Assembly: GCA_900549415.1 (NCBI GenBank)
Contig: URNX01000002.1
Coordinates: 1-64,000, forward strand
Reading direction: 5' to 3'
DNA length: 64,000 nt
From: an uncultured bacterium
GTDB taxonomy: Bacteria > Verrucomicrobiota > Lentisphaeria > Victivallales > UBA1829
Both the position numbers and the translations under genes were made by a program. The notes beneath the pieces are model-generated. The model made no database searches and was not told the origin of the DNA. It saw only the letters and a list, made by a program, of their open reading frames with translations. Positions 17,041 through 25,942 of this stretch are shown in pieces; positions within the stretch are counted from its first letter, which is position 1, and the number at the start of each line of letters is the position of its first letter.

Positions 17041-17094
17041 GGAGTATTCCGGAAAGAAAATGTTTGAACGATCTTTCCGAGAATACTCCTTTTT
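17041..17094. terminator. Two-way rho-independent terminator
   Basis: A 17-bp stem (17041-17057 with 17072-17089, one bulged A at 17080) around a 14-base loop, followed by TTTTT on the plus strand; on the minus strand the stem is followed by a T-containing run. It lies between the convergent antitoxin and bioB genes and can end both transcripts. Confidence 0.88.
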
Positions 17095-17102
17095 GCATCT
17101 TT

Positions 17103-18050
17103 TTACCGGACAAGCTCAAGGCCGGCGTCGCGGATCATCTGGAGATCCGCCTGGACGCCGCGTCCCGGAGTGACAAGATAGCCGCCCGTCATGAAGCTGT
17201 CTGCGCCGGCGGCGAAGATCAGTGACTGCATGTCGCGCAGATTCTGTTCGCGTCCGCCGCAGATGCGGATGCTGGTTTCGGGCATCATCAGACGCGCCGC
17301 GGCAATCGCGCGGAGGCAGTCCCAAGGTGTAATTCCGCATCCGCCTTCCAGCAGAGTTCCGGGAATCGGGCTCAGAAAGTTCAGCGGAACCGAATCCACT
17401 TCCAGTGAACGGATTGTTTCCAGCAGTTCCACGCGCTGTTCCAGAGATTCGCCGATGCCGATGATGCCGCCGGAACAGACGGTGAAGCCGACTTTTTTCG
17501 CTGTCCGCACGGTTTCGAGCTGAGAGGAATAAGGACGCGTTGTGCAGATTTCCGGGAAGTAGCTCGGCGAGGCTTCGAGGTTGTGATGGTAGCGGTCAAG
17601 TCCGGCTTCCTTGAGCTGAAGCATGGTGTCTTCGGTCATGATGCCGAGAGAGGCGCAGGGGATGATCGGCAGATCTTTGCGGATCATGCGGATTGCCTTG
17701 CAGATTTCGTCGAGGTCATGTCCCTGAACGACTTTGGTTCCGGAAGTTACGATTCCGAAACGGTGGGATCCGTGTTCGGCGGCGGCTTTTGCCGCATTGT
17801 ACATTTCTTCCGCGGGGATCAGCGGGTAGGTGTGGATTTTGGCTTTCGAGCGCGCGGACTGGGCACAGAATGCGCAGTTCTGCTGACAGTTCCCGCATTT
17901 GGCGTTCACGATGGAACAGGTTTTGATTCTGTTGCCCGAATGTTTTTCTCTTGCTTCGGTTGCGCGGCGGAGAATCTCCAGCAGCTGGACGGGGTCGGTT
18001 GTCTTGAGAATTTCAAGAGCTTCGGTTGTGCTGATGCCTTGTATCATCAT
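17103..18050 (-). CDS. bioB: Biotin synthase
   Basis: A 315-residue radical-SAM enzyme that inserts sulfur into dethiobiotin. The radical SAM cysteines are in CQQNCAFC followed by AQS (about 53, 57, 60), as in BioB. Other family segments are visible: HRFGIVTSGTKV, YHHNLEASPSYFPEICTT, CSGGIIGIGE and the C-terminal GADSFMTGGYLVTPGR. Two consecutive ATG codons compete for the start; GGAGG is 3 bases from the first (18050) and 6 from the second (18047), so the second may be used. It is the last gene of tmk-holB-bioB, 9 bases after holB. No other biotin gene is nearby, so the cell may take up the precursor or keep the rest elsewhere. Confidence 0.95.
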   Translation of the reverse strand: MMIQGISTTEALEILKTTDPVQLLEILRRATEAREKHSGNRIKTCSIVNAKCGNCQQNCAFCAQSARSKAKIHTYPLIPAEEMYNAAKAAAEHGSHRFGIVTSGTKVVQGHDLDEICKAIRMIRKDLPIIPCASLGIMTEDTMLQLKEAGLDRYHHNLEASPSYFPEICTTRPYSSQLETVRTAKKVGFTVCSGGIIGIGESLEQRVELLETIRSLEVDSVPLNFLSPIPGTLLEGGCGITPWDCLRAIAAARLMMPETSIRICGGREQNLRDMQSLIFAAGADSFMTGGYLVTPGRGVQADLQMIRDAGLELVR

Positions 18051-18059
18051 GTTCCTCCA

Positions 18060-19127
18060 TTAACTTTTGAATGCTGTCTTGAGGCAGAATGCGCGGATGG
18101 CGAGCTGGTCGTCCGCATTTGTGCGCATGGCGCGCAGCAGGTCTTCTGCATAGCCGAGACAGCGGTAGATGCGTTCCTCCCCGAGCGCTTTTGCCGCGTC
18201 GGGGTCGAATTGTGTCGGAAAAAGTTCCGGATTCGGAATCAGTTTCATCGGCGTGCCGGATGCGAGCAGAGCCGTTTGAGCAAAATAGGCGTGAATCATG
18301 CTGAGAAACAGGTCGCGCATGCGTTTGTATTCGCAGCTTTCTTCGCCTTTGATGCGTTTCTCAATCAGCTGTTTTCCTGCCGATTCGAGGTTTGCCGCCT
18401 CCTCAAGCCGCCGTTCCCATTTCTTTGCAACATTCTGTTTGGCAAGGTCGTTCAGCGATGCGGCGTAGTCGATCAGCGCGGTCGCGCAGTCTTCCGTATC
18501 AATGAGTTTTCCGTGCGATTCAAACAGCAGCTTGTGCAGCAGCGCGGGGAGCCCCTCTGCATTCGGCAGACGGTATGTGCAGCGGTTGTCGGTCAGCTGA
18601 ATGGTCTGGCAGCGCGAGCGGATCGTCGGCAGAAGTTCGGACGGGTTGGCGGTTGTGAGGATGAACATGCACTTTTCGGGCGGTTCTTCCAGTGTCTTGA
18701 GAAACGCGTTCTGCGCCTGTTCGTTGAGCCGGTCCGCCTCGTGGATGATGCCTATTTTCCATCCGCAGTCTGTCATGCTGCTGAGGTGAAACTGGGCTTC
18801 AAACCAGCGCATGGTGTCGACTTCGTCATCGCTTTCCCCGATCGGGATGATGCGCGAGACGGAGGAGGGGGCGAGCGAGACCATATCGGGGAAGGTTCCT
18901 CCCTGCATTTCGCAGCAGACGGCGCAATGACCGCAGGGGGAAAAATCGGGATTCGGGTGTTCGCATGCGGCGAGCGACGCCAGCAGCGGCGGAAAGTCCA
19001 TCCGGTAATCCGTGTTGGATGAACAGAGCAGAAACGCATGCGTAAGGCGTCCTGCCGACCGCGCATTTTTCAGCGAGTTGACGGTCAGCGGAAAATGGCG
19101 CTCAAAGAAGGTCCAGTCCAAGCTCAT
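18060..19127 (-). CDS. holB: DNA polymerase III delta-prime subunit
   Basis: A 355-residue clamp-loader subunit. The first part matches HolB/DnaX-type ATPase domains: RLTHAFLLCSS, a zinc-binding cysteine cluster (CEHPNPDFSPCGHCAVCC, about 55-72), ADRLNEQAQNAFLKTLEEPP and the sensor-like TTANPSELLPTIRSRCQ. There is no Walker A lysine motif, as usual for delta-prime. The C-terminal third is helical and poorly conserved. Its start overlaps tmk by 26 bases, the classic tmk-holB arrangement. Confidence 0.92.
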   Translation of the reverse strand: MSLDWTFFERHFPLTVNSLKNARSAGRLTHAFLLCSSNTDYRMDFPPLLASLAACEHPNPDFSPCGHCAVCCEMQGGTFPDMVSLAPSSVSRIIPIGESDDEVDTMRWFEAQFHLSSMTDCGWKIGIIHEADRLNEQAQNAFLKTLEEPPEKCMFILTTANPSELLPTIRSRCQTIQLTDNRCTYRLPNAEGLPALLHKLLFESHGKLIDTEDCATALIDYAASLNDLAKQNVAKKWERRLEEAANLESAGKQLIEKRIKGEESCEYKRMRDLFLSMIHAYFAQTALLASGTPMKLIPNPELFPTQFDPDAAKALGEERIYRCLGYAEDLLRAMRTNADDQLAIRAFCLKTAFKS

Positions 19128-19752
19128 GGTTCACACACTCCCTCACAGCGCGGGCAACCTCTTCGACGGTTCCTCCGGCGGCGATTATTTTGATTCGTTC
19201 CGGTTCCTGTTCCGCGAGTTTGAGAAAACCGTCGCGGACGGCGGTATGGAACTGAAGGGTTTCAGAATCGAAACGGTCGTTTTCGAATTCCTCTTTTGCC
19301 GCGCGTCCGGTGCTGCGGCGGATTCCGAGTTCCGGCGGAATGTCAAGCACAATGGTCAGATCGGGCTTGACGCCGCGGCAGGAGAAGCGGTTGACTTCAT
19401 CGAGCATCTTCATATTGAGCCCGCGCGCGTATCCCTGATAAACTTTTGTGGAGTCGAAGAAGCGGTCGGAAATGATCCACGTTCCTTTTTCCAGTTCCGG
19501 CTTGAGAAGCGTTTCGACCATCTGCGAATGGCATGCTCCGAAAAGGAGCAGTTCCGTTTCCGGCGTAAGTTCTTCGCCCGGTTCGCGGGACTTGAGAATT
19601 GTGCGCAGTTTTTCCGCAACGGCAGTCCCGCCGGGAGAGCGCACGGTACGGACCATGCGTCCGCTGCGGGCAAACGCTTCGCCCAGAAGAGCCGCCTGTG
19701 TGCTCTTCCCGGTTCCTTCGCCGCCCTCCAAAGTGATGAATCCGCCTCTCAT
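19102..19752 (-). CDS. tmk: Thymidylate kinase
   Basis: A 216-residue dTMP kinase that makes dTDP for DNA synthesis. The P-loop EGGEGTGKST is at 8-17, followed by the RTVRSPGGT segment (the substrate-binding Arg) and the DRFFDSTKVYQGYARGL segment. Length and order are normal. The ribosome site is weak (AAGGAT, 12 bases from the ATG). It is the first gene of the tmk-holB-bioB operon and diverges from the purH-like gene 95 bases away. Confidence 0.94.
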   Translation of the reverse strand: MRGGFITLEGGEGTGKSTQAALLGEAFARSGRMVRTVRSPGGTAVAEKLRTILKSREPGEELTPETELLLFGACHSQMVETLLKPELEKGTWIISDRFFDSTKVYQGYARGLNMKMLDEVNRFSCRGVKPDLTIVLDIPPELGIRRSTGRAAKEEFENDRFDSETLQFHTAVRDGFLKLAEQEPERIKIIAAGGTVEEVARAVRECVNHELGLDLL

Positions 19753-19795
19753 GGTGCAAAAAAATCCTTATTCCGATTGAAATTTATCGTTTGCC

Positions 19796-19810
19796 GTGGT
19801 AAGTTACCAC
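19796..19810. promoter_or_regulatory. 15-bp perfect inverted repeat, possible operator
   Basis: GTGGTAA-G-TTACCAC is a perfect palindrome with a one-base centre, located 37 bases before the purH-like start and within the divergent region shared with tmk. A weak TTGAAA element lies just upstream. A purine or nucleotide regulator is possible; no regulator gene is adjacent. Confidence 0.45.
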
Positions 19811-19846
19811 ATATTTGAAAATATTCAACCTCAGAAGGAGTGAAAA

Positions 19847-20965
19847 ATGGCAAAGCTGGAACGCGACACCTATTTAACCAAACATGTTGGAAACTTTCCG
19901 CAGACAATTGAGATCGGCGGACGCACTTATGTCAAGGCCGACGACCTCCGGTACGGAACAAACCCGCACCAGCCCGCCGCGTTCTACCGTCCCGACGGCT
20001 GCTCCGGCGCCATCATGGACATGAAGACCCTCAAAAACGGCAAGAACGGTCTCTCCCAGACGAACCTTGAGGATATCTCCGGCGCGCTCAACATCGTAAA
20101 ATATTTTGACCGTCCCGCCTGTGCGGTGATGAAGCACGTCAACCCGAGCGGCGCCGCCGTTCAGGTCGGCTGTGAATCCCTTCGCGACGTCTATATCAAG
20201 GCGCGTGACTGCGATGCCCGCGCTGCGTTCGGAAGTGTGATCGCGTTCAACACACAGGTTGACGCCGAGACCGCTGAAACCATCATGTCCACGTTTGCGG
20301 AATGCGTTGTCGCTCCCGATTTCACCAAAGAAGCTCTTGAAATTTTCTGCGATGCGGAACGCTTCAAACTCAACAAGCAGATCCGCATTCTCCAGTGCGG
20401 CAAACTTTCCACGATTCCGCGTTACGTCGGCGACGATCCGGATGGCATCAACAACACCGTCAAAGTCCTCTGCGACGGCTCCCTGGTGATTGCCGCTCCG
20501 CTCCTGACCAATGTCCGCAATTTCCGCGATCTTCCCCCGGCGGCCGGTGAAAGCAAGACCGCCGGAATCCAGGTTGCAACCACGGAGCCGACCGAACAGC
20601 AGAAGTGCGACCTTCTCGCTGCATGGTACATCAACATCTCCGTCCGTTCCAACGGCGTTGTGATCGTCAAAGACGGTCAGACCCTCGCAGTCGGAACCGG
20701 CGAACAGGATCGCGTCGGTGCGGTTGAGCAGGCAATCGAAAAGTTCAAACAGAAATATACCGGTTCCGCAACTCTCGAAGGCGCGGTCATGTCCAGCGAC
20801 GGATTCTTCCCGTTTGCGGACGGGCTTGAAGTCGCGGCGGCGGCGGGCATCAAAGCAATGGTCGCCCCCTCCGGCTCCCTGAAGGATGCGGATGTGATCA
20901 AGCGCGCCAATGAACTCGGCGTTGCTCTCCGCCACGCTCCGGAACGCATCTTCTCTCACCACTGA
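19847..20965 (+). CDS. Stand-alone AICAR transformylase (PurH C-domain-like)
   Basis: A 372-residue protein that corresponds to the C-terminal formyltransferase domain of bifunctional PurH. It carries the RYGTNPHQ motif (35-42) and the catalytic KHVNPSG (Lys96, His97), which transfer the formyl group from 10-formyl-tetrahydrofolate to AICAR in purine synthesis. The usual N-terminal IMP-cyclohydrolase (MGS-like) domain of about 200 residues is absent; the gene starts cleanly with AGAAGGAG before ATG 19847. IMP cyclisation must come from another protein. It is followed after 11 bases by recD2. Confidence 0.85.
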   Translation: MAKLERDTYLTKHVGNFPQTIEIGGRTYVKADDLRYGTNPHQPAAFYRPDGCSGAIMDMKTLKNGKNGLSQTNLEDISGALNIVKYFDRPACAVMKHVNPSGAAVQVGCESLRDVYIKARDCDARAAFGSVIAFNTQVDAETAETIMSTFAECVVAPDFTKEALEIFCDAERFKLNKQIRILQCGKLSTIPRYVGDDPDGINNTVKVLCDGSLVIAAPLLTNVRNFRDLPPAAGESKTAGIQVATTEPTEQQKCDLLAAWYINISVRSNGVVIVKDGQTLAVGTGEQDRVGAVEQAIEKFKQKYTGSATLEGAVMSSDGFFPFADGLEVAAAAGIKAMVAPSGSLKDADVIKRANELGVALRHAPERIFSHH

Positions 20966-20976
20966 TCCGATGCGTC

Positions 20977-23211
20977 ATGGATGATCTGCTGCCCGTACAG
21001 GATTCCCCGTTCGAACTGTCGCCGGAACCCGGCGGCGTAACCGAACAGACCCTGCGCGGCGAGGTCGAAAAGGTCCTCTATGAAAACGAGGAGACCTCCT
21101 ATACCGTTGTGATCATCCGTGACGCTCTCGGCGAACTTCATAATGCGGTCGGCACGCTCCCCGGCGTCTCTGCGGGGCAGGGCATCGAGGCGGTCGGCCG
21201 CTGGGAAGTTCACAAGGAGTACGGACGCCAGTTCCGTGTACTCTCTTACAATTTCACTCTTCCCGTTACGGCGGACGGTATTATCAAATATCTCTCCTCC
21301 GGCGTCATCAAAGGACTCGGACGCAAGAACGCGGAGGCGATTGTCGCCGCATTCGGCGCCGCCACCCTGGATGTGATAGAAAACGCTCCGGCGCGCCTGC
21401 GTGAAGTCCCCGGAATCGGGAAAAAACGCATTGATGCAATCCGGCAGATCTGGAAGGAGAACGCCCAGCGGCGCACGCTCCAGATTCATCTTCAGAGCTA
21501 CGGCGTCAGCCTTGCCTACTTTACAAAAATCTATCAGAAATACGGCGACGCCGCGGCGGAAAAAATCAGAGAAAATCCCTACGCGCTTGCAACCGACATT
21601 CCCGGAATCGGGTTCGTCATGGCAGATCATATCGCGGAAAAAATGGGAATCCAGAAAAACGATCCGAAGCGTCTGACTTCCGGAATGACGTATGTTCTTT
21701 CCCAGATGCGCGGGCTCGGGCATATCTGCGTTCCGCGCGATCTCTTTCTTTCCAAAGCCGCGGAACTGCTCGGCATTGAGCCTGAAGATTCGGAGAAAGC
21801 GCTGACCCTTGCCGTCGGTCTGATGTTCGCGGCGATTCGCAAGGCGTCGGACGGAACAGAGATGATTTACGAGCCCGGGCTGCTCCGATGCGAAGAGGAA
21901 TTCCCCGTCCGCATTGCGCGTCTCATGGCGGTTCCGCGCCATTATGGACAGAACATTATGCGCTTCCCTGTTCAGCCGAACGCAATTTTCAGCGACGAAC
22001 AGCTGAATGCGGTGAAAATGGTCGGCAACTCTCCTGTCTCGATTATCACCGGCGGACCCGGCGTCGGCAAAACAACGGTTGTCGGGGAGATTGTCCGTCG
22101 CGCGAAACTCGCCAAGCTGACAATTGCTCTCTGCGCTCCGACCGGACGCGCCGCGAAACGGATGTCCGAAACAACGCATGTCACGGCATTCACGATTCAC
22201 CGCCTGCTGAAATGGGATCCGGCAAAACATCAGTTTGTGCATGGCCGCTCTTCTCCGCTGAAGGCGGAGCTGATCATCATTGATGAAACTTCCATGCTCG
22301 ATATTCTGATTGCAACCGCCCTGTTCCGTGCGATCAACCCCGGGACAACAGTTGTGCTTGTCGGCGATGCGGACCAGCTGCCGTCGGTCGGTCCCGGCAA
22401 TGTCCTGAATGATCTGATTGCATCCGGTTTTATTCCGGTTACGCGTCTGACAAAGATTTTCCGCCAGGGCGCCGGAAGCGGTATCATCATGGCGGCGCAC
22501 GATGTCAACAGCGGACGCATGCCGCCGATTTCCCGGACGCGCCGCAATGCCCCGGTTACCGATTTCTACTGGATTGAAAAGGATGATCCCGACGAGGCTG
22601 CGGATGTGATCCGCCGTCTGGTTTGCGACCGTATCCCGAACCGCTTCGGGCTGAATGCGATGAATGATATCCAGGTTCTTTCCCCGATGAACAAGGGCTC
22701 CTGCGGAACCATTGCGCTGAACACCGCACTTCAGGAGCTGCTGAACCCGGAGGCAAAACTGCAGTTCCGCCACGGCGAACGGCTTTTCAAACTCGGTGAC
22801 AAGGTCATGCAGATCTCCAACAACTATGACAAGGGCGTTTTCAACGGCGACATGGGACGGATTTGCGCGATCAATTACAGCGATAAACAGTTCTCCGTCA
22901 AATTCGATTCGGAGAGCATCACCTATGAATTTCTCGAAGCCGATCAACTTTCGCTTTCCTATGCCGTGACGATTCACAAGTCGCAGGGCAGCGAATTTCC
23001 CGCAGTGGTGATTCCGCTTCTGACTCAGCATTTTGTAATGCTTCAGCGCAATCTGCTTTACACCGGAATGACGCGTGCGAAGCGCCTGATGATTCTGGTC
23101 GGCTCGGAGAAAGCGGTCAGCATGGCGGTTCGCAACAGCGTTCGCGAGCCGCGCTATTCTCTTCTGAATGAACGGCTTGCGGATGCGTTTCGGACGGAGG
23201 GTTTCGGATGA
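20977..23211 (+). CDS. RecD2-type ATP-dependent DNA helicase
   Basis: A 744-residue superfamily 1B helicase of the RecD2 type, which acts without RecBC. N-terminal OB-like part, then helix-hairpin-helix repeats (PGIGKKRIDAIRQ, IPGIGFVMADHI), then the motor with Walker A TGGPGVGKTTV (about 352-362), Walker B IIDETSML, GDADQLPSVGPG and C-terminal SYAVTIHKSQGSEFPAVV. The long N-terminal extension separates it from true RecD. Role: DNA unwinding in repair or replication restart, by family. Its stop overlaps the GSCFA start by 4 bases. Confidence 0.9.
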   Translation: MDDLLPVQDSPFELSPEPGGVTEQTLRGEVEKVLYENEETSYTVVIIRDALGELHNAVGTLPGVSAGQGIEAVGRWEVHKEYGRQFRVLSYNFTLPVTADGIIKYLSSGVIKGLGRKNAEAIVAAFGAATLDVIENAPARLREVPGIGKKRIDAIRQIWKENAQRRTLQIHLQSYGVSLAYFTKIYQKYGDAAAEKIRENPYALATDIPGIGFVMADHIAEKMGIQKNDPKRLTSGMTYVLSQMRGLGHICVPRDLFLSKAAELLGIEPEDSEKALTLAVGLMFAAIRKASDGTEMIYEPGLLRCEEEFPVRIARLMAVPRHYGQNIMRFPVQPNAIFSDEQLNAVKMVGNSPVSIITGGPGVGKTTVVGEIVRRAKLAKLTIALCAPTGRAAKRMSETTHVTAFTIHRLLKWDPAKHQFVHGRSSPLKAELIIIDETSMLDILIATALFRAINPGTTVVLVGDADQLPSVGPGNVLNDLIASGFIPVTRLTKIFRQGAGSGIIMAAHDVNSGRMPPISRTRRNAPVTDFYWIEKDDPDEAADVIRRLVCDRIPNRFGLNAMNDIQVLSPMNKGSCGTIALNTALQELLNPEAKLQFRHGERLFKLGDKVMQISNNYDKGVFNGDMGRICAINYSDKQFSVKFDSESITYEFLEADQLSLSYAVTIHKSQGSEFPAVVIPLLTQHFVMLQRNLLYTGMTRAKRLMILVGSEKAVSMAVRNSVREPRYSLLNERLADAFRTEGFG

Positions 23212-24068
23212 GAACCGTTCTGGAACCTCCGCGCACCCGGGTTGAATTTGACCTCCCGTTCCGTTTGAATCCGCATACGGCGGTGGTCTCCTCTGTCGGC
23301 TCCTGCTTTGCCGATGAGGTCGCCGGACGGCTTGCGGATGCCGGACTTGATGTCCAACGCAATCCGAACGGTATTGTTTACAACCCGGTTTCCCTTGCGG
23401 ATTCGGTTCTCGGAAAAGAGGCAGACTTGTTTGAATTCAACGGGTTGTGGCATTCATGGAATCATCATGGCTCCTTCTCTTCCGCATCGCGCGGGGAGCT
23501 GGAACAGAAAATTGAAAATGCGCGTTCCGCATTCCGGGAACATCTGCGGAAGAGCGATCTTCTGATTCTGACTCCGGCCTCTGCAGTCGTGTTTCAACTG
23601 ATTGAAAATCAACAGATTGTGGCGAACTGTCACAAGGTTCCGGGAACCCGTTTCCAGCGCCGTCTGCTGACGTTTCAGGAGTGCTGTGCTGCGCTGAATT
23701 CCATTGCGGAGTTCGTTGCATCATTTGCTCCGGAATGCCGGATGGTGTTTACCCTTTCCCCCGTCCGCCACAATCCCGGAGATCTGATTCTGAATTCCCG
23801 TTCCAAGTCATTGGTGTTGAATGCAATACATGAATGTTGCGACCGTTTTGAAAACGCCTTTTACTTTCCCGCGTTCGAGATAATGAATGATGAATTGCGG
23901 GATTACCGTTTTTACAAAGAGGACATGCTTCATCCGAATGCGCTCGCGGTGGACATCATCACCCGTTCGTTTGCGGCGGTCTGCTTCGGCGAAGAGGCTC
24001 TGAAGATGCTTGACTCCGCCGCTCTGCGTGCACGTCGGAGCCGTCATGTCCCGGGAGGTCTGAACTGA
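23208..24068 (+). CDS. GSCFA domain protein
   Basis: A 286-residue protein with the signature SSVGSCFADEVAGRL (about 27-41) that names the family. Later blocks FTLSPVRHNPGDLILNSRSK and YFPAFEIMNDELRDYRFYKE match the SGNH/GDSL-like esterase fold proposed for GSCFA proteins, with a possible Ser-Asp-His set (Ser in GSCF, Asp and His in EDMLHPN). The biochemical role is unknown; such proteins occur near polysaccharide genes in Bacteroidota and PVC bacteria. Its start overlaps recD2 and its stop shares one base with the asnB start, so all three are coupled. Confidence 0.85.
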   Translation: MRTVLEPPRTRVEFDLPFRLNPHTAVVSSVGSCFADEVAGRLADAGLDVQRNPNGIVYNPVSLADSVLGKEADLFEFNGLWHSWNHHGSFSSASRGELEQKIENARSAFREHLRKSDLLILTPASAVVFQLIENQQIVANCHKVPGTRFQRRLLTFQECCAALNSIAEFVASFAPECRMVFTLSPVRHNPGDLILNSRSKSLVLNAIHECCDRFENAFYFPAFEIMNDELRDYRFYKEDMLHPNALAVDIITRSFAAVCFGEEALKMLDSAALRARRSRHVPGGLN

Positions 24069-25942
24069 TGTGCGGAATCGCCGGAATCTTCCGAAAAGAT
24101 TATCAACCTGTTGATTTGCAGACACTTGAAGCAATGGCGGAGGCGATGTTCCTGCGCGGACCGGATGGAAAGGGCTTCCATATCGATGGTTCGTTTGGTC
24201 TGGCGCACCGGCGGCTCTCCATTCTTGACATTGCCGGAGGAGCTCAGCCGATTGCAAACGAAGACAATACGGTTTTCACCGTTGTAAACGGAGAGTTCTA
24301 TAATTATCTGGAATTACGCAAGTCATTGGAACGCAAAGGACACCGGTTCAGAACCAATTCCGATTCGGAATGTGCAGTTCATCTTTACGAAGAGTACGGG
24401 ACGGTGTTTCCGGAGCATTTGACCGGCATGTTCGCTCTTGCTGTTTATGATGCGCGGAAAAAATCCCTGTTTCTGGCGCGGGATCGTGCGGGAGAAAAAC
24501 CGCTTTTCCTGTTGAATACCAAAGAGTTGTTTGCGTTTGCAAGCGATCTGAATGCTCTGAAATGCATTCCCGGAGTCGACTGGGCTCTGAATTACGATGC
24601 TCTTGCGGATTATCTGGCGTTCATGTACACCCCCGGGCGGGCGACCGTTTACCGGAATGTGACGCGGCTCGAACCGGGAAAATCTCTGCTGATTTCAGCA
24701 AATGCAACGGCGTTCCAATCTTACTGGACGCTCAATCCGGAAGCGCGCGCAGAAGCCGGTTTCGGAACTGCCGCTCAGCGGGTGCGGGAGATGGTAACGG
24801 AGTCGGTCCGTTCCTCGCTGCTTGCAGATGTTCCGCTCGGCGTATTTCTGTCGGGCGGTCTGGATTCGACGATTATTGCGGCTGCCGCTTCGCAGGTGGA
24901 GTCGCCGGAACCGCTGCGCTGTTTTTCGATCGGTTTCGACGACCCTGCATATGATGAAAGCCGTCAGGCGGAACGGAATGCGGAGTATCTGCGGAAACGG
25001 GCAAAGCGGAAGATTGAATTTTATCATAAAGTCGTTCAGCCGGAAGATTTTGCGTCGTTGGAGTTCCTGCTTTCCCGGTGCGGGGAGCCTTACGGGGATT
25101 CGTCGATTCTGCCGACTTATCTGCTCTGCAAATTTGCGCGGGAAAAAGTGACCGTTGCGCTGAGCGGAGATGGTGCAGATGAGCTGTTCGGCGGATACGA
25201 ACGTTATCTGGTCATGAACAAACTGCGGATGCTGGATGTTCTGCCTGAGGTCTTGCGGCGGGATCTTTTTGCATTTGCGGCGCGCCTTTTTCCGGATCGG
25301 GGAGGGGATCGGACGCGTTCCGCGCGCATCCGGCGTCTTCTGATTGCCGCAGGCCGTTCAGCCGCAGGGCGTTACGCTTCGCTGATTTCCGGATTTTCTG
25401 GTGCGGAATTGCAGAAATTCTGCCGCTTTGAAATTTCGCCGGAGCGTCCGGATGTTTTCGAGCGCTGGTTTGACGCTTCGCTTCCGAATGCCGCCTCCGT
25501 GTTCGATTACCATGTCTATCTGCCGAATGATATTCTGCGGAAGACAGATACGGCATCGATGTCGGTTTCTCTTGAAGTTCGCGCGCCTTTCCTGGAATAC
25601 CGTCTGACGGAGTTCGCAGAGTCGCTTCCGGATGAATACAAGATGCAGGGAATGCGCCGCAAAGTCGTTCTTGCTGAAGCGTTTGGCGATCTGATTCCGC
25701 CGGAGCTCCGGACGAACCGGAAGCGCGGATTCGGCATTCCTCTGGCGTCGTGGTTCCGCGGAGCATGGTACAAGCCGGCACGGGAACGTCTGCTCGACGG
25801 ACGGCACTGTCCGGAACTTTTCGACCGGACGGCGCTCGAACGTCTTCTGTCTGAACACCTTGCGGGACGCGCGGATCACAGCAAACGGCTTTATACACTG
25901 CTGGCGCTGGAGCTTGGGCTTTCTTCTTTCCAGTGTTCCTGA
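24068..25942 (+). CDS. asnB: Glutamine-hydrolysing asparagine synthase
   Basis: A 624-residue enzyme. Cys2 in MCGIAGIF is the N-terminal nucleophile of a class II glutaminase, with RRLSILD, NGEFYN and SDSECA following. The synthetase domain has the PP-loop LSGGLDSTI (about 260-268) and SGDGADELFGGYER. AsnB makes asparagine from aspartate, but related AsnB-like enzymes also modify exopolysaccharides or peptides; length and Cys2 fit both. It is coupled to the GSCFA gene, which may hint at a cell-surface role. The last 52 bases overlap the opposing 349-residue gene. Confidence 0.92.
   Translation: MCGIAGIFRKDYQPVDLQTLEAMAEAMFLRGPDGKGFHIDGSFGLAHRRLSILDIAGGAQPIANEDNTVFTVVNGEFYNYLELRKSLERKGHRFRTNSDSECAVHLYEEYGTVFPEHLTGMFALAVYDARKKSLFLARDRAGEKPLFLLNTKELFAFASDLNALKCIPGVDWALNYDALADYLAFMYTPGRATVYRNVTRLEPGKSLLISANATAFQSYWTLNPEARAEAGFGTAAQRVREMVTESVRSSLLADVPLGVFLSGGLDSTIIAAAASQVESPEPLRCFSIGFDDPAYDESRQAERNAEYLRKRAKRKIEFYHKVVQPEDFASLEFLLSRCGEPYGDSSILPTYLLCKFAREKVTVALSGDGADELFGGYERYLVMNKLRMLDVLPEVLRRDLFAFAARLFPDRGGDRTRSARIRRLLIAAGRSAAGRYASLISGFSGAELQKFCRFEISPERPDVFERWFDASLPNAASVFDYHVYLPNDILRKTDTASMSVSLEVRAPFLEYRLTEFAESLPDEYKMQGMRRKVVLAEAFGDLIPPELRTNRKRGFGIPLASWFRGAWYKPARERLLDGRHCPELFDRTALERLLSEHLAGRADHSKRLYTLLALELGLSSFQCS

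Noticed and set aside
20956..23031. 691-codon minus-strand frame opposite recD2
   Set aside because: Shadow of a gene with intact helicase motifs.
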